A DNA stretch of 64,000 bases from Clostridiales bacterium (GCA_017529925.1 JAFXMZ010000031.1:38061-102060), one strand, 5' to 3'. Counted from the first letter of the stretch, positions 43,670 through 55,819 are shown. The notes: generated by a model from the sequence alone, not told the origin. A program made the numbers and translations.

Positions 43670-45165
43670 GTACGAGACCCGAAGTTATAAGCAATATCCT
43701 CAAGGAACAGATCAGGGGATACAAGGACAAGGTCGAGATGAGCGAGACGGGAACCGTCGTAATGGTCGGTGACGGCATCGCGAGCGTATACGGACTCCGC
43801 GAATGCATGGCGAGCGAACTCGTCGAATTCGAGGACGGAAGCTCGGGCCTTGCACAGAACCTCGAAGACGAGACGGTATCGGTAGCCATACTGTCAGACA
43901 ATAACAGCATCAGGGAAGGATCAATGGTCAGAAGGACGGGAAAGGTCCTGTCGGTACCTGTAGGAGAAGCTTTCCTCGGAAGGGTCGTAAATGCCCTCGG
44001 AAAACCTATCGACGGCAAGGGACCGATCGAGGAGGCAGGCTTCAGGCCGATCGAGGCAGAGGCTCCCGGAATCCTTCAGAGACAGAGCGTATCAGTCCCT
44101 CTCCAGACTGGCATCAAGGCCATAGATTCCATGATCCCCATAGGAAGAGGCCAGAGAGAGCTCCTGATCGGCGATAGGCAGACAGGTAAGACGGAGATAG
44201 CCGTTGACACGATAATCAATCAGAAGGATTCCGGAGTCATATGCATCTATGTTTCTATAGGGCAGAAGAGCACTTCGGTAGTAGGACTTACAGGAGAGCT
44301 CGCCAGGGCAGGAGCCATGGAAAATACGATCGTCGTAGCCGCATCTGCTTCGGAGAGCGCACCTCTCCAGTATGTTGCACCTTATGCGGGATGCGCGATG
44401 GCGGAATACTTCCGTGAGCAGGGCAAGGACGTCCTCATCATCTACGATGACCTGTCCAAGCATGCGGTCGCATACAGGGCGATGTCGCTGCTCATAAGGA
44501 GACCCCCGGGACGTGAGGCATATCCGGGTGACGTATTCTATCTCCACTCAAGGCTCCTCGAGCGCGCCGCATGTGTGGCCCCCGAATTCGGAGGTGGTTC
44601 GATAACGGCCCTCCCGATAATCGAGACACAGGCAGGAGACGTATCGGCATACATACCTACAAACGTAATATCGATCACGGACGGACAGATATTCCTTGAG
44701 TCGGAGCTCTTCCATGCGGGCATAATGCCGGCTATCAATCCGGGTATCTCCGTCAGCCGTGTAGGAGGCGCCGCACAGCTCAAGGGAATGAAGAAGGTTG
44801 CGGGAACGCTGAAGCTGCTCTATGCACAGTACAGGGAGCTCCAGGCATTTTCGCAGTTCGGATCCGATCTCGATGCGGATACAAAGGCGAGACTGGCGCT
44901 CGGCGAGAGGATCGTTGAAGTATTGAAGCAGAAGCGCAATTCGCCAATTTCGATGGGATGCCAGGTCGCCATCGTATATGCGGTCATCAACGGTCTTCTC
45001 GATGACATCGAAGTAAAGAGGATACCGGAATTCGAGACGGCGCTCTATGAGAGGATAACAAACGATTATCAGTACTATCTCGAGAGGATAGAGGAGAACC
45101 AGTTCGAGGATTTCGATATCGAGACCATCGAAAAGGCGGTCAGGGAGACTAAGGAAGAATTCTGA
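43666..45165 (+). CDS. atpA: ATP synthase F1 subunit alpha
   Basis: This 499-residue subunit has the non-catalytic P-loop GDRQTGKT near residue 170, the [12 protein letters not shown] segment near 203 and the alpha signature [17 protein letters not shown] near 360. It forms the F1 hexamer with beta. It starts inside the end of atpH and ends 1 nt before atpG. All expected domains are present. Confidence 0.97.
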   Translation: MSTRPEVISNILKEQIRGYKDKVEMSETGTVVMVGDGIASVYGLRECMASELVEFEDGSSGLAQNLEDETVSVAILSDNNSIREGSMVRRTGKVLSVPVGEAFLGRVVNALGKPIDGKGPIEEAGFRPIEAEAPGILQRQSVSVPLQTGIKAIDSMIPIGRGQRELLIGDRQTGKTEIAVDTIINQKDSGVICIYVSIGQKSTSVVGLTGELARAGAMENTIVVAASASESAPLQYVAPYAGCAMAEYFREQGKDVLIIYDDLSKHAVAYRAMSLLIRRPPGREAYPGDVFYLHSRLLERAACVAPEFGGGSITALPIIETQAGDVSAYIPTNVISITDGQIFLESELFHAGIMPAINPGISVSRVGGAAQLKGMKKVAGTLKLLYAQYRELQAFSQFGSDLDADTKARLALGERIVEVLKQKRNSPISMGCQVAIVYAVINGLLDDIEVKRIPEFETALYERITNDYQYYLERIEENQFEDFDIETIEKAVRETKEEF

Positions 45166-45166
45166 T

Positions 45167-45988
45167 ATGGGAGCTGACACAAAGGCACTTAAGGCAAGGA
45201 TAAAGAGCGTTGACTCATCGCTTCACCTGACGAAGGCGATGGCTCTTGTCGCGTCCTCCAAGATAAGGAGGGCGGGCCTTGAGATGAAGAAGAGCAGGGA
45301 ATATGCTTCTGCCCTTCAGGCTATAGTGGATGACCTTAAGATCTCTCCCGAACTGAAGAAGAATCCGTACTTAAGGAAAGCTGAAGATCAGGACGGATCG
45401 AAGACGAGGCTCATAACGATAGCGGGTGACAGGGGACTTGCAGGAGGATATAACTCGAATGTCTTTAAGCTCGTCTCGAATTATCCGAAAGCACAGATCA
45501 TCCCGATCGGAAGAAGGATATGCGACAGGATCGATCTCCCGTCTGTTTCCTCGGAATACTACGGATATGAGGACGCGATAGGACTTGCGAAGTCACTGTG
45601 CGAAGACTTCAGGGAAGGAAAATATGACAGGCTCGGCATCATCTGCACGAGATATATCTCCATGATGGCTCAGGAAGCAGAGATCAGATGGATACTTCCG
45701 CTTTCCGCAGACGGGGAGGAGCAGGAGCGTCATAAGAGCGGAATGGTCTTCGAGCCTGATGAGGAGACAGTCCTCAATGAGGCGATCCCGGAGTATGTCG
45801 CAGGGATGCTCATCGCGGCGGTCAGGGAGAGCTTCGCGAGCGAGGTGGCTGCCAGGAGGATGGCAATGGATTCGGCGCAGAAGAATGCCGAGCAGATGAT
45901 GGAGGACCTGGAGCTCCGGTACAACAGGGCAAGACAGAGTTCGATAACTCAGGAGATAACAGAGATAGTCGCCGGAAGCGGCAAGTAA
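45167..45988 (+). CDS. atpG: ATP synthase F1 subunit gamma
   Basis: This 273-residue subunit is the central shaft. The N-terminal coiled-coil helix (LKARIKSVDSSLHLTKAMAL) and the C-terminal helix with MDSAQKNAEQMMEDLEL and NRARQSSITQEITEI are the family ends. SDRGLCGG, the usual nucleotide-like motif, appears here as GDRGLAGGY. It lies between atpA and atpD as usual. Confidence 0.95.
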   Translation: MGADTKALKARIKSVDSSLHLTKAMALVASSKIRRAGLEMKKSREYASALQAIVDDLKISPELKKNPYLRKAEDQDGSKTRLITIAGDRGLAGGYNSNVFKLVSNYPKAQIIPIGRRICDRIDLPSVSSEYYGYEDAIGLAKSLCEDFREGKYDRLGIICTRYISMMAQEAEIRWILPLSADGEEQERHKSGMVFEPDEETVLNEAIPEYVAGMLIAAVRESFASEVAARRMAMDSAQKNAEQMMEDLELRYNRARQSSITQEITEIVAGSGK

Positions 45989-47675
<1,687 letters not shown>

Positions 47676-47677
47676 TA

Positions 47678-49222
47678 TCAGTCTGCTGCTGAAGGTCCGT
47701 TATACAGAAGAGAGAACATCGTAATATCATCGAACTGGGGAGCATTGCCTACAAAGGCATCTATCGCTCCCCTTATGTTCGCGTCGAGGTTCTCGATCTT
47801 TCCGTCTATGGGCATGTTGAGGGCATCGAGCATCCTCTCGTTGCCGAAAGCCTGAAGCTCCTGGTCCGTCGCTTCGGGTACGCCGTCAGTATAGAGATAG
47901 AGGATGTCCCCGGGTTCGAGGGTGACAGACCTTTCCCTGAACATGAGGCCTTCCATCGTTCCGAGGGGTGGTGAGTGACGCTCCTTTATAAGTTCGAACT
48001 TTCCGTTCTTCCTCTTAAGTGCCGGATATTCATGTCCCGCACTCGCATAGCGAAGTTCGCCCGTCGATATAGTAAGGACTCCGAGCCATGCAGTGGAGAA
48101 CATCTCGGCGACATTTCCTTCACACAGCTGGTCATTGACCTTGCATAATATCTCGGATACGTCACTGTAGTCGGAAAGCGCCTGGTTCTTGACGAGTGTC
48201 TTTGTGACCATCATGAAGAGTGCCGCAGGGATACCCTTGCCGGATACGTCCGCGATCGTGAAGACGAGATGATCCTGATCTGCAAGGAAGAAATCATAGA
48301 AGTCTCCGCCGACCTCTTTCGCAGGGGTCATCGATGCATAAAGATCGAATTCCTTCCTGTCGGGATATGCGGGGAAGATATTGGGGATGATATTCTCCTG
48401 TATCCTCGTCGCGAGATGCAGCTCGTTCTCCGCCAGCACCCTCTCACGGTTACGGAAGACGTTGAGGATACTGTACATCAGGAGACATACTACCATTATC
48501 GACGGTTCCTCGAGTGAGATGCCGTAGCAGAATACTCCGATCGATCCGACGACCGCCGGGAAAAGAGCATAGATGATAAGTATGACCACCTGATAGGAGC
48601 GAAGCTTTACCCTGGACGAAAAGACTATCAGGAGAGTCGCGATCAGCGCCAGATAGATATAAACATTCGAGAGCATAAACAGTTCTCCCCTCGAAAAGAC
48701 TCCTTTATCGTCAACCGTGAAATACCATCCCGTAAAGAAGCTCAGCGCACGCATCGCGATGGCAGCGATATATCCCCAGAGAAACAGCTTTTTGAACAGG
48801 CCCAGGAATCTGTGCTCGACATTGAAGAACGGGATGATATACAGCCAGAAGAGGAATGTTACCGTCGGGGTGATCATGTAGTAGAGCGTATTGACGAGAA
48901 GGTTCCAGAAGGCAAGGTCCGGATTTCCGTCAACGAGCCATGCGATCTCATCGAGAAAACTTCCGAATCCTACGGTGAATACCAGGAGCAGGAACGTATT
49001 GAGCGTTTTGCTCTTCTCGCCGAGAGGGTCTATGACGCAGCATATGAATATGACGAATCCCAGGAACATCGAAAAGATCTCTGCGGTCACGTTTATCACG
49101 CTGGTATATTCGAGATCCGCGGGATTCCTGAGTATAAGGAATGCGACTCCGAGTGCGATTATGAGGACGAAGAAAAACGAAGCGAGCAATATGCTGAGGT
49201 CTTTTTTATCCCTGGCGTTCAT
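47678..49222 (-). CDS. Membrane PP2C-type (SpoIIE/RsbU) serine phosphatase
   Basis: This 514-residue protein has about seven or eight membrane helices in residues 1-255, then a linker and a PP2C domain at about 280-510. EVGGDFYDFF and TIADVSGKGIPAALFMMV hold the metal-binding acidic residues, and LYTDGVPEA lies near the end. Such enzymes remove phosphate from STAS proteins in partner-switching systems. A STAS protein and two RsbW-like ATPase domains occur elsewhere in the window (55461, 20408 and the C-terminus at 55820). GGGAGGGATG sets the start. The signal sensed by the membrane domain is unknown. Confidence 0.9.
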   Translation of the reverse strand: MNARDKKDLSILLASFFFVLIIALGVAFLILRNPADLEYTSVINVTAEIFSMFLGFVIFICCVIDPLGEKSKTLNTFLLLVFTVGFGSFLDEIAWLVDGNPDLAFWNLLVNTLYYMITPTVTFLFWLYIIPFFNVEHRFLGLFKKLFLWGYIAAIAMRALSFFTGWYFTVDDKGVFSRGELFMLSNVYIYLALIATLLIVFSSRVKLRSYQVVILIIYALFPAVVGSIGVFCYGISLEEPSIMVVCLLMYSILNVFRNRERVLAENELHLATRIQENIIPNIFPAYPDRKEFDLYASMTPAKEVGGDFYDFFLADQDHLVFTIADVSGKGIPAALFMMVTKTLVKNQALSDYSDVSEILCKVNDQLCEGNVAEMFSTAWLGVLTISTGELRYASAGHEYPALKRKNGKFELIKERHSPPLGTMEGLMFRERSVTLEPGDILYLYTDGVPEATDQELQAFGNERMLDALNMPIDGKIENLDANIRGAIDAFVGNAPQFDDITMFSLLYNGPSAAD

Positions 49223-49264
49223 ATCATCCCTCCCTTGGTTTATTACAGCCTTATTCTATCACTG

Positions 49265-49278
49265 AAACAGGCCTGTTT
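49265..49278. promoter_or_regulatory. 14-bp palindrome in a divergent promoter region
   Basis: AAACAGGCCTGTTT is a perfect palindrome between the divergent PP2C and MBOAT genes. It overlaps a possible -35 (TTGTTT, 49277-49282) that pairs with TATCAT (49300-49305) at 17 bp for the plus-strand genes. It is a good candidate for a shared operator. Confidence 0.5.
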
Positions 49279-49342
49279 GTTTATTTGATTTTACGGGAGT
49301 ATCATAATACCTGTCACAAATAAAAGCGGGGGAGATATAATC

Positions 49343-50749
49343 ATGACATTCAGTTCGGTCGTGTTCCTCTTTATGTTCCTGCCGGTCACGTTTATACTCT
49401 ATGCGCTGATCAGACAGAAGACAGTCAGGAACTTCATCCTGGTCGCAGCCAGCCTGTTCTTCTATGCTTTCGGAGAACCTGTCGCGGTCATGCTGATGAT
49501 CATATCCATAATCTGCAATTACATATTCGGTCTGGCCGCATCGAAGGAAAACAGGGGAAAGCTCGCCGTTTTCCTCGCCGTGCTCATTAACATAGGCCTT
49601 CTCACTGCCTATAAGTACACGGGTTTCTTTGCGACGGTCTTCAATGACATTACGGGACTGTCGATACCGGTACCCGATATCAGGCTTCCCATAGGTATCT
49701 CATTCTTCACTTTCCAGGGTTTAAGCTACGTTATAGATGTCTACAGGGACAAGAAGCTCGTGCAGAGGAACTTCTTCTATGTTCTCCTCTATATCTCATT
49801 CTTCCCCCAGCTCATCGCAGGACCTATCGTAAGATATGAGGATATAGCAAAGCAGATCGAAGAGCGTGAGTTCACGGCCGACCGCGTAAGCCGCGGAGTA
49901 AGGCGCTTCATCACGGGCCTCGGCAAGAAGGTCCTCATCGCTAACCAGATGGGCTTTATCGCTGATACGGTATTCTCGTTCGCTCCGGGCTCCATCGGAA
50001 CGGGGCCTTCGTGGATCGGTGCAGTCTGCTATACTCTCCAGATCTTCTTCGATTTCTCGGGATACAGCGACATGGCTATCGGTCTCGGATGCATGTTCGG
50101 CTTCGATTTCAAGGAGAACTTCAACTATCCCTTTATCGCTCCGACCATCCAGGATTTCTGGAGAAGGTGGCACATATCACTTTCGACATGGTTCAAGGAA
50201 TATGTCTATATCCCCCTCGGCGGCAACAGAAAGGGCAATGCCAGGACTACGGTCAACAAGCTCATCGTATTCTTCCTGACGGGCTTCTGGCACGGCGCGA
50301 ACTTTACGTTCATCGTCTGGGGTATGTTCCACGGTCTCTGCCAGATGCTCGAGACATATCAGATCATCCCGACCAAAAAGAAATGGTTCAAACCCATAGG
50401 ACATGTCTATACGCTGCTCGTGGTCGTAACGGCATTCGTTCTCTTCCGTGCGGATACTCTGTCGCAGGGATTCGGCATGCTCAGGAACATGTTCACGTTC
50501 AGGGCGGGCGAGGCTCCGGTCAATGCCGAGATAGTATCCTGCCTGTCATACCTGACCATAACTGCATTTATCTTCGCAGTCGTCCTCTCGACGCCCGTCT
50601 TCAGGAAGCTCCGCGAAAAGGCGCTCACCACGAAGATGGCTTCGACGTACGAATATGCTGCGTGCATCATGTCGCTGTTCATATTCCTGCTCGCGATCCT
50701 GTCGCTCGTATCGAGCAGCTATAATCCGTTCATATATTTCAGGTTCTGA
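49343..50749 (+). CDS. MBOAT acyltransferase (AlgI/DltB-like)
   Basis: This 468-residue protein has about ten to twelve membrane segments and the MBOAT signature. The conserved His lies in GFWHGANFTFIVWG near residue 317, and RYEDIAKQIEERE and WRRWHISLSTWFKEYVYIPL are typical of AlgI-like O-acetyltransferases. These proteins pass acetyl groups across the membrane for transfer to a polysaccharide. The gene is followed 18 nt later by a DHHW-type protein, the usual partner. The polymer acetylated is unknown. Confidence 0.92.
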   Translation: MTFSSVVFLFMFLPVTFILYALIRQKTVRNFILVAASLFFYAFGEPVAVMLMIISIICNYIFGLAASKENRGKLAVFLAVLINIGLLTAYKYTGFFATVFNDITGLSIPVPDIRLPIGISFFTFQGLSYVIDVYRDKKLVQRNFFYVLLYISFFPQLIAGPIVRYEDIAKQIEEREFTADRVSRGVRRFITGLGKKVLIANQMGFIADTVFSFAPGSIGTGPSWIGAVCYTLQIFFDFSGYSDMAIGLGCMFGFDFKENFNYPFIAPTIQDFWRRWHISLSTWFKEYVYIPLGGNRKGNARTTVNKLIVFFLTGFWHGANFTFIVWGMFHGLCQMLETYQIIPTKKKWFKPIGHVYTLLVVVTAFVLFRADTLSQGFGMLRNMFTFRAGEAPVNAEIVSCLSYLTITAFIFAVVLSTPVFRKLREKALTTKMASTYEYAACIMSLFIFLLAILSLVSSSYNPFIYFRF

Positions 50750-50767
50750 GGAAGGAGGTAACGTAAG

Positions 50768-52213
50768 ATGAAAAAGACATTCAAGATAGTTTATTCGGCG
50801 TTATTCTTCCTTATCTGTGCCGCTCCGCTGGCGCTGATGCCTTTCTTTAAGACGGATGCAAAGCTCGAGAAGAGGGAACTGACGCCCATGCCGGCATTCA
50901 TGGAGAAGGGCAGGCTCAACATAAACTTCTCTGAGCAGTTCGAAAAGTGGTTCAACGACAGGCTTCCGTTCCGCGCGAACCTCCTGACATATGCTAATGC
51001 AGTGAAGGGTGAGTTCTTCCATGAATCGACATCCAACGTCATAGTCGGAAAGGACGGATGGCTCTTTTTCGATGAGGAGAGCGATGAATATATGGATACG
51101 AACGCCTTTACCGAAGACCAGGTCAAGGCGTTCGCGGTGACTCTGTCGCTTCTTCAGGAGGATGTCACATCGCACGGAGGAAACTTCGTATTCGTCTGCA
51201 TGCCCAACAAGGCATCGGTCTACGGCGAATATATGCCTGTATGGTATACGAAGGCTCCGGAGAATAATCTCACGAGGGTCACATCGGCTATGGAGGAATA
51301 CGGTATATCCTTCGTCGACATGAAGAAGATCCTGACCGAAAGAAAGGATGAGGGCCTTTATCACAGAAGAGACTCGCACTGGAACTACAAGGGTGCCCTT
51401 ATCGGATACAATGCCATAATGGACGCACTGGGCAGGAAGCATGATACATACTCGAATATCGAGCCCGTCTATGAGAAGACATGGAGGGGCGATCTGGACA
51501 AGCTCCTCTATCCTGCGGGCGGCGTCATGGATTATCAGTACACTTACGATATCAGCATGAAGCCTTTCAGGTTCACGCGTCCTGCAGGGATCAAGGATAC
51601 GAAGCAGGGTCTTGAGCTCATGATGAGCGATAAGGAGCAGGGTGATGACATGATAATCACCCAGAGCATGGCGATCAGAGACGGCAGCGACCTCTATATG
51701 GTCAGGGATTCGTTCGGAAGGGCATTCCTGCCGTATTGTATAAACAGCTACCAGACGGCCCAGTTCAGAAGGACGGACAGGCCTGACGTGACATCCGTTC
51801 ATGAGGGCACCGATTATGTCTACGAGATAGTCGAGAGAAACCTTGGAAGGGTCATTGCAAAGGCTCCGTTCATGTATGCTCCAGTAAGGGACGGATCCGT
51901 GATACCTTCTGACCTTAAGGACGGCGGAAAGATAACGCCCGTGATCTCGGTCGAAGGATACGGCCTCAAGATATACGGTGATCTTCCCGAGGATACCGAT
52001 ACGGGCGACGGAAGGGTATACATAAAGCTTTCGGGGAACGGTCAGGAGATGGTGATCGAGGCTTTCCCGATCTATGAGGCGGAACTGCTTGAAGGTGAGG
52101 GCACAAAGGGTTATTCGGCGACTCTCTCCAAGGATCTCGGCCTTAAAGGTGAATATTCTGTAAATGTAGTTACCGGACAGACATCTTTCGACGGGGGCAG
52201 TGCTATAATCTAA
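50768..52213 (+). CDS. DHHW/AlgJ-like O-acetylation protein
   Basis: This 481-residue protein starts with a signal or anchor helix (about 7-26). The SGNH-like domain has GKDGWLFF near residue 93, the DSHW motif in HRRDSHWNYKGA near 203 and the Ser block MVRDSFGRAFLPY near 318. Asp and His of DSHW and the Ser in RDSFG probably form the catalytic triad. A C-terminal beta domain follows (about 390-480). With the MBOAT protein it would complete O-acetylation of a surface polymer outside the membrane. Confidence 0.88.
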   Translation: MKKTFKIVYSALFFLICAAPLALMPFFKTDAKLEKRELTPMPAFMEKGRLNINFSEQFEKWFNDRLPFRANLLTYANAVKGEFFHESTSNVIVGKDGWLFFDEESDEYMDTNAFTEDQVKAFAVTLSLLQEDVTSHGGNFVFVCMPNKASVYGEYMPVWYTKAPENNLTRVTSAMEEYGISFVDMKKILTERKDEGLYHRRDSHWNYKGALIGYNAIMDALGRKHDTYSNIEPVYEKTWRGDLDKLLYPAGGVMDYQYTYDISMKPFRFTRPAGIKDTKQGLELMMSDKEQGDDMIITQSMAIRDGSDLYMVRDSFGRAFLPYCINSYQTAQFRRTDRPDVTSVHEGTDYVYEIVERNLGRVIAKAPFMYAPVRDGSVIPSDLKDGGKITPVISVEGYGLKIYGDLPEDTDTGDGRVYIKLSGNGQEMVIEAFPIYEAELLEGEGTKGYSATLSKDLGLKGEYSVNVVTGQTSFDGGSAII

Positions 52214-52247
52214 AAGTGTCGGGCACATCTCCGGCAGGGGGGATAAG

Positions 52248-55200
52248 ATGAAACAGACACTGTCTAACAGGAAGATCCTAAGAAACAGGCTCAGGGCATT
52301 CATATGCCTTGCGCTTGTTTTTGTTTTGCTGTCCGGTAATATATCCGCGGCAGATGATGGCGGGGAACAGCTCACCTCCGGAGGACATGATGTCGCATCC
52401 GATGTCGAGAAAGGGCAGGAGGACTACAGCGCCGTACTCTATGACAACAAGAACGGACTGCCCACCTCTGAGGCGAATGCCATCGCCGAGACCGATGAGG
52501 GATTCATATGGATCGGCGCATACAGCGGACTTATAAAGTACGACGGCAAGACTTTCGAGAGGATAGATTCAACTACCGGTATATCGAGCGTCGTCAGCCT
52601 CTATGCCGACAGCAAAAACAGACTGTGGATCGGCACGAACGACAGCGGCGTAGCCGTCATGGAGAAGGACGAGGTCAGGTTCTACAGGAAGGACGACGGA
52701 ATGCCTTCGCTTTCCGTAAGATCGATAACCGAGGACCCGGACGGTAATATCTTTGTTGCTACGACGGAAGGACTCGTCTATATCGACGGCAATATGGACC
52801 TTCATCCCATGGAGTCCCCTGAGCTCCGCGAAGAGTTCATGTATGAGGTCAGGACGGGAAAGGACGGAACAGTATACGGCATAACGCAGAAGGACGGGAT
52901 CTTTACGATCAGGGATCAGAAGCTCACAGGCTACTTCTATGCCGATAATTACGGGATCAAGAGCATAAAGACGGTTACTCCCGATGATAATGAGTCAGGA
53001 TGCATTTATGTAGGGGACGAGAAGTCGAATGTCTATCATGTCCGTATCAGGGACGGCGAGATGACAGTTATCGAGGACATAGTCGTATATCCTCTGGACT
53101 ATATCAATTCCATACAGGTGATCGGCGACATGCTGTGGATATGTGCCGATAACGGCATAGGCATAGTCCAGGACGGAAAGGTCAATATCCTCGACAAGCT
53201 CCCGCTCCTTTATTCTGTCGATAATCAGATGATGGACTATGAGGGCAATCTCTGGTTCACTTCCTCCAGACAGGGAGTAATGAAGATAGTCCCCAATCAG
53301 TTCATGGACTACAGCGGGAAATATGATCTTCCCGACACGGTAGTCAACACCACATGCTTGTACGGCGACATGATGCTCATCGGATCGGATTCGGGACTGA
53401 CTGTCATCAAGGACGACAAGCCTACACAGAGAGTCCCTCTGAAGACGTGCACATCGGCATCCGGAGATTATATGAGGCGAAGTGACCTCGTGACGATGCT
53501 CACCGGTACGAGGATCAGGTCGATAACAAAGGATAATGACGGGAACTGCTGGATAGCCACATACAGTGATTTCGGACTGATAAGATATGACGGTGTATCG
53601 GCAGTCTGCTTCAGGGATGAAGACGGAATGCCTTCAGACAGGATAAGGACCGTATATCCGAGGAAGGACGGGACGGTCATGGCTGCCTGCAGAGGCGGTC
53701 TTGCAATTATCGAGGGCGACAGTGTAACCGGAGTCTATAATGAGGCTGACGGGATCATCAACACAGAGATCCTGTCCGTTGCCGAGGCACCGAACGGGGA
53801 CATGGTCATCGGATCTGACGGCGGCGGCATCTATGTCCTGAGGGACGGCAAGACGTTCCACATCGGAACTGAATCGGGACTCGGCTCGGATATCGTTATG
53901 AGGATCAAGTACGATCCCGGCAGGAATATCTTCTGGATAGTAACGAGCAATTCCATAGCATATATGGATACAGACTATGACATCACGACCATATCGAAAT
54001 TCCCTTATTCGAACAATTTCGATCTTTATGAGAACAGTCAGGGCGAGATGTGGATAATATCGAGCAACGGCATCTATGTTGCCCGTGTCGAAGACCTCCT
54101 GAAGAATGAGACCATCCAGACAGTTTACTACGGCATCGAGAACGGTCTTCCGTGCATGGCAACGGCAAATGCGTACAGCGAACTCACGTCAGACGGAACA
54201 CTCTATCTTGCAGGAAGTACGGGAGTATGCCGTGTAAATATAGACAGGCCTTTCGAGTCGGTGGATGACATAAAGCTCGCGGTGCCCTATATCGATGCCG
54301 ACGACGTAAGATACTACCCGGATGAGAAGGGAAGGATAACGATACCTTCCGACGTCAAGAAGATAACTGTATACGGATATGTCTTCAACTATACGCTCAT
54401 GGATCCCCAGGTCACCTTCTATCTCGAAGGATTCGACAAGGGAAGTACGAAGACAGTAAAGAGGAGCATGCTCGAGCCGATAGATTATACGAACCTGTCG
54501 GGTGGTAAGTATACATTTGTAATGAAGATCTCCGACTCCTCCGGCAATGGCAATAAGGAGATCAGGATAGAGATCGTCAAGGAGAAGGCTTTCTTCGAGA
54601 AGGTATGGTTCTGGGTACTTACGATCGCTGCTTTCATGGCGCTGGCAGGTTTCATCGTATTCCTCTGGTTCAGGAAGAAGACGAAGGCGCTCATAAGGAA
54701 GGAGCAGCAGAACAGAGCGCTCATCAGGGAGATCACAGAGGCATTCGCAAAGACGATCGATATGAAGGACAAGTACACGAATGGTCATTCCAAGCGTGTC
54801 GCAGAGTATACCGTCATGCTCGCGCGCGAGATGGGATGTGACGACGAGACCATTGAGAAGTTCTATAATATCGCTCTCCTCCATGATATCGGAAAGATCG
54901 GAGTGCCTCCCGAGGTCCTGAACAAGCCCGGAAAGCTTACGGATGAGGAATTCAGGATAATCAAGTCGCATTCGGCACTCGGAAAGAGAGTACTCAAGGA
55001 TATAAGCATTATGCCGGAGCTTGCGATCGGAGCGGGACTCCACCATGAGCGTCCGGACGGAAAGGGTTATCCCAACGGCCTCAAGGGTGACGAGATCCCC
55101 GATGTCGCGAAGATCATTGCGGTGGCGGATACTTTCGATGCGATGTATTCAGACCGTCCCTACAGAAAGAGGATGAACTTTGACAAGGCTGTCTCGATAA

Positions 55201-55376
55201 TCAAGGAGGTATCCGGAACTCAGCTCGCATCAGAGGTCGTCGATGCCTTCCTTAGACTCGTTGAGAAAGGCGAGTTCAGGGCACCCGATGATCAGGGCGG
55301 CGGATCGATGGATGACATAGACAATATCCATAAGAAGCAGAATGAGGATAGCGGTAAGGATACGAAGGACGGATGA
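52248..55376 (+). CDS. Propeller sensor with Y_Y_Y domain and HD-GYP phosphodiesterase
   Basis: This 1042-residue protein has a signal peptide (about 10-35) and a large outer region of repeated Reg_prop blades (GLPTSEANAIAETDEGFIWI; DGMPSLSVRSITEDPDGNIF; similar units to about 680). A Y_Y_Y domain (about 700-770), one membrane helix (about 785-808), a short coiled coil and an HD-GYP domain (about 825-1010) follow. HDIGKIGVPPE and HHERPDGKGYP are intact, so it should degrade c-di-GMP. This layout mirrors propeller hybrid histidine kinases that sense sugars, with HD-GYP replacing the kinase. It lies 34 nt after the acetylation genes. Confidence 0.93.
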   Translation: MKQTLSNRKILRNRLRAFICLALVFVLLSGNISAADDGGEQLTSGGHDVASDVEKGQEDYSAVLYDNKNGLPTSEANAIAETDEGFIWIGAYSGLIKYDGKTFERIDSTTGISSVVSLYADSKNRLWIGTNDSGVAVMEKDEVRFYRKDDGMPSLSVRSITEDPDGNIFVATTEGLVYIDGNMDLHPMESPELREEFMYEVRTGKDGTVYGITQKDGIFTIRDQKLTGYFYADNYGIKSIKTVTPDDNESGCIYVGDEKSNVYHVRIRDGEMTVIEDIVVYPLDYINSIQVIGDMLWICADNGIGIVQDGKVNILDKLPLLYSVDNQMMDYEGNLWFTSSRQGVMKIVPNQFMDYSGKYDLPDTVVNTTCLYGDMMLIGSDSGLTVIKDDKPTQRVPLKTCTSASGDYMRRSDLVTMLTGTRIRSITKDNDGNCWIATYSDFGLIRYDGVSAVCFRDEDGMPSDRIRTVYPRKDGTVMAACRGGLAIIEGDSVTGVYNEADGIINTEILSVAEAPNGDMVIGSDGGGIYVLRDGKTFHIGTESGLGSDIVMRIKYDPGRNIFWIVTSNSIAYMDTDYDITTISKFPYSNNFDLYENSQGEMWIISSNGIYVARVEDLLKNETIQTVYYGIENGLPCMATANAYSELTSDGTLYLAGSTGVCRVNIDRPFESVDDIKLAVPYIDADDVRYYPDEKGRITIPSDVKKITVYGYVFNYTLMDPQVTFYLEGFDKGSTKTVKRSMLEPIDYTNLSGGKYTFVMKISDSSGNGNKEIRIEIVKEKAFFEKVWFWVLTIAAFMALAGFIVFLWFRKKTKALIRKEQQNRALIREITEAFAKTIDMKDKYTNGHSKRVAEYTVMLAREMGCDDETIEKFYNIALLHDIGKIGVPPEVLNKPGKLTDEEFRIIKSHSALGKRVLKDISIMPELAIGAGLHHERPDGKGYPNGLKGDEIPDVAKIIAVADTFDAMYSDRPYRKRMNFDKAVSIIKEVSGTQLASEVVDAFLRLVEKGEFRAPDDQGGGSMDDIDNIHKKQNEDSGKDTKDG

Positions 55377-55387
55377 TACTGTCGGGA

Positions 55388-55416
55388 TTGTTATACGGGC
55401 GGATATACATTATAAT
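55388..55416 (+). promoter_or_regulatory. Promoter of the STAS / MATE genes
   Basis: TTGTTA (55388-55393) and TATAAT (55411-55416) are spaced 17 bp apart. Transcription would start near 55423, ahead of the AAGGAGG ribosome site at 55444-55450. Confidence 0.75.
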
Positions 55417-55460
55417 ATAAATTGTTTTTGTGAACATATAACCCAAGGAGGTCAACGATA

Positions 55461-55760
55461 ATGTTAAAGATAAATAAGACGAAGAATAACGACGAACTTG
55501 AGATCGTCCTCGAGGGAAGGCTCGACACGACGACATCCCCCGATCTTGAGAAAGAGGTCAAGGATGATATCGACGGTATCAAGTCGCTTGCATTTGATTT
55601 CACGGATCTTGAGTATATTTCCAGTGCAGGACTTCGAGTTCTCCTTTCTTCCCAGAAGATCATGAATAAGCAGGGAAACATGGTTATCCGCAATGCATCC
55701 GATGAGATCAAGGAGATCTTCGACGTTACGGGATTCTCGGATATCCTCACGATAGAATAA
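55461..55760 (+). CDS. STAS-domain anti-sigma factor antagonist
   Basis: This 99-residue protein is a single STAS domain of the SpoIIAA/RsbV type. The phosphorylation site is a Ser in YISSAGLRVLLS near residue 56. LEGRLDTTTSPDLE is the usual first strand and helix. Partner kinases have RsbW-like domains, and one is fused to the MATE transporter encoded next. Its own promoter is at 55388-55416. Partner choice is inferred. Confidence 0.93.
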   Translation: MLKINKTKNNDELEIVLEGRLDTTTSPDLEKEVKDDIDGIKSLAFDFTDLEYISSAGLRVLLSSQKIMNKQGNMVIRNASDEIKEIFDVTGFSDILTIE

Positions 55761-55819
55761 GACCAAAGAGCACTTCATCTCCTGCCATGATCAGTCGGTG
55801 AAGATGCCGGGAGATGAGT

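Noticed and set aside
50801..52375. 524-codon open frame antisense to the DHHW gene
   Set aside because: The plus-strand gene has clear motifs and a ribosome site. The antisense protein is rich in Arg, His and Cys without domains, as expected for a shadow frame.
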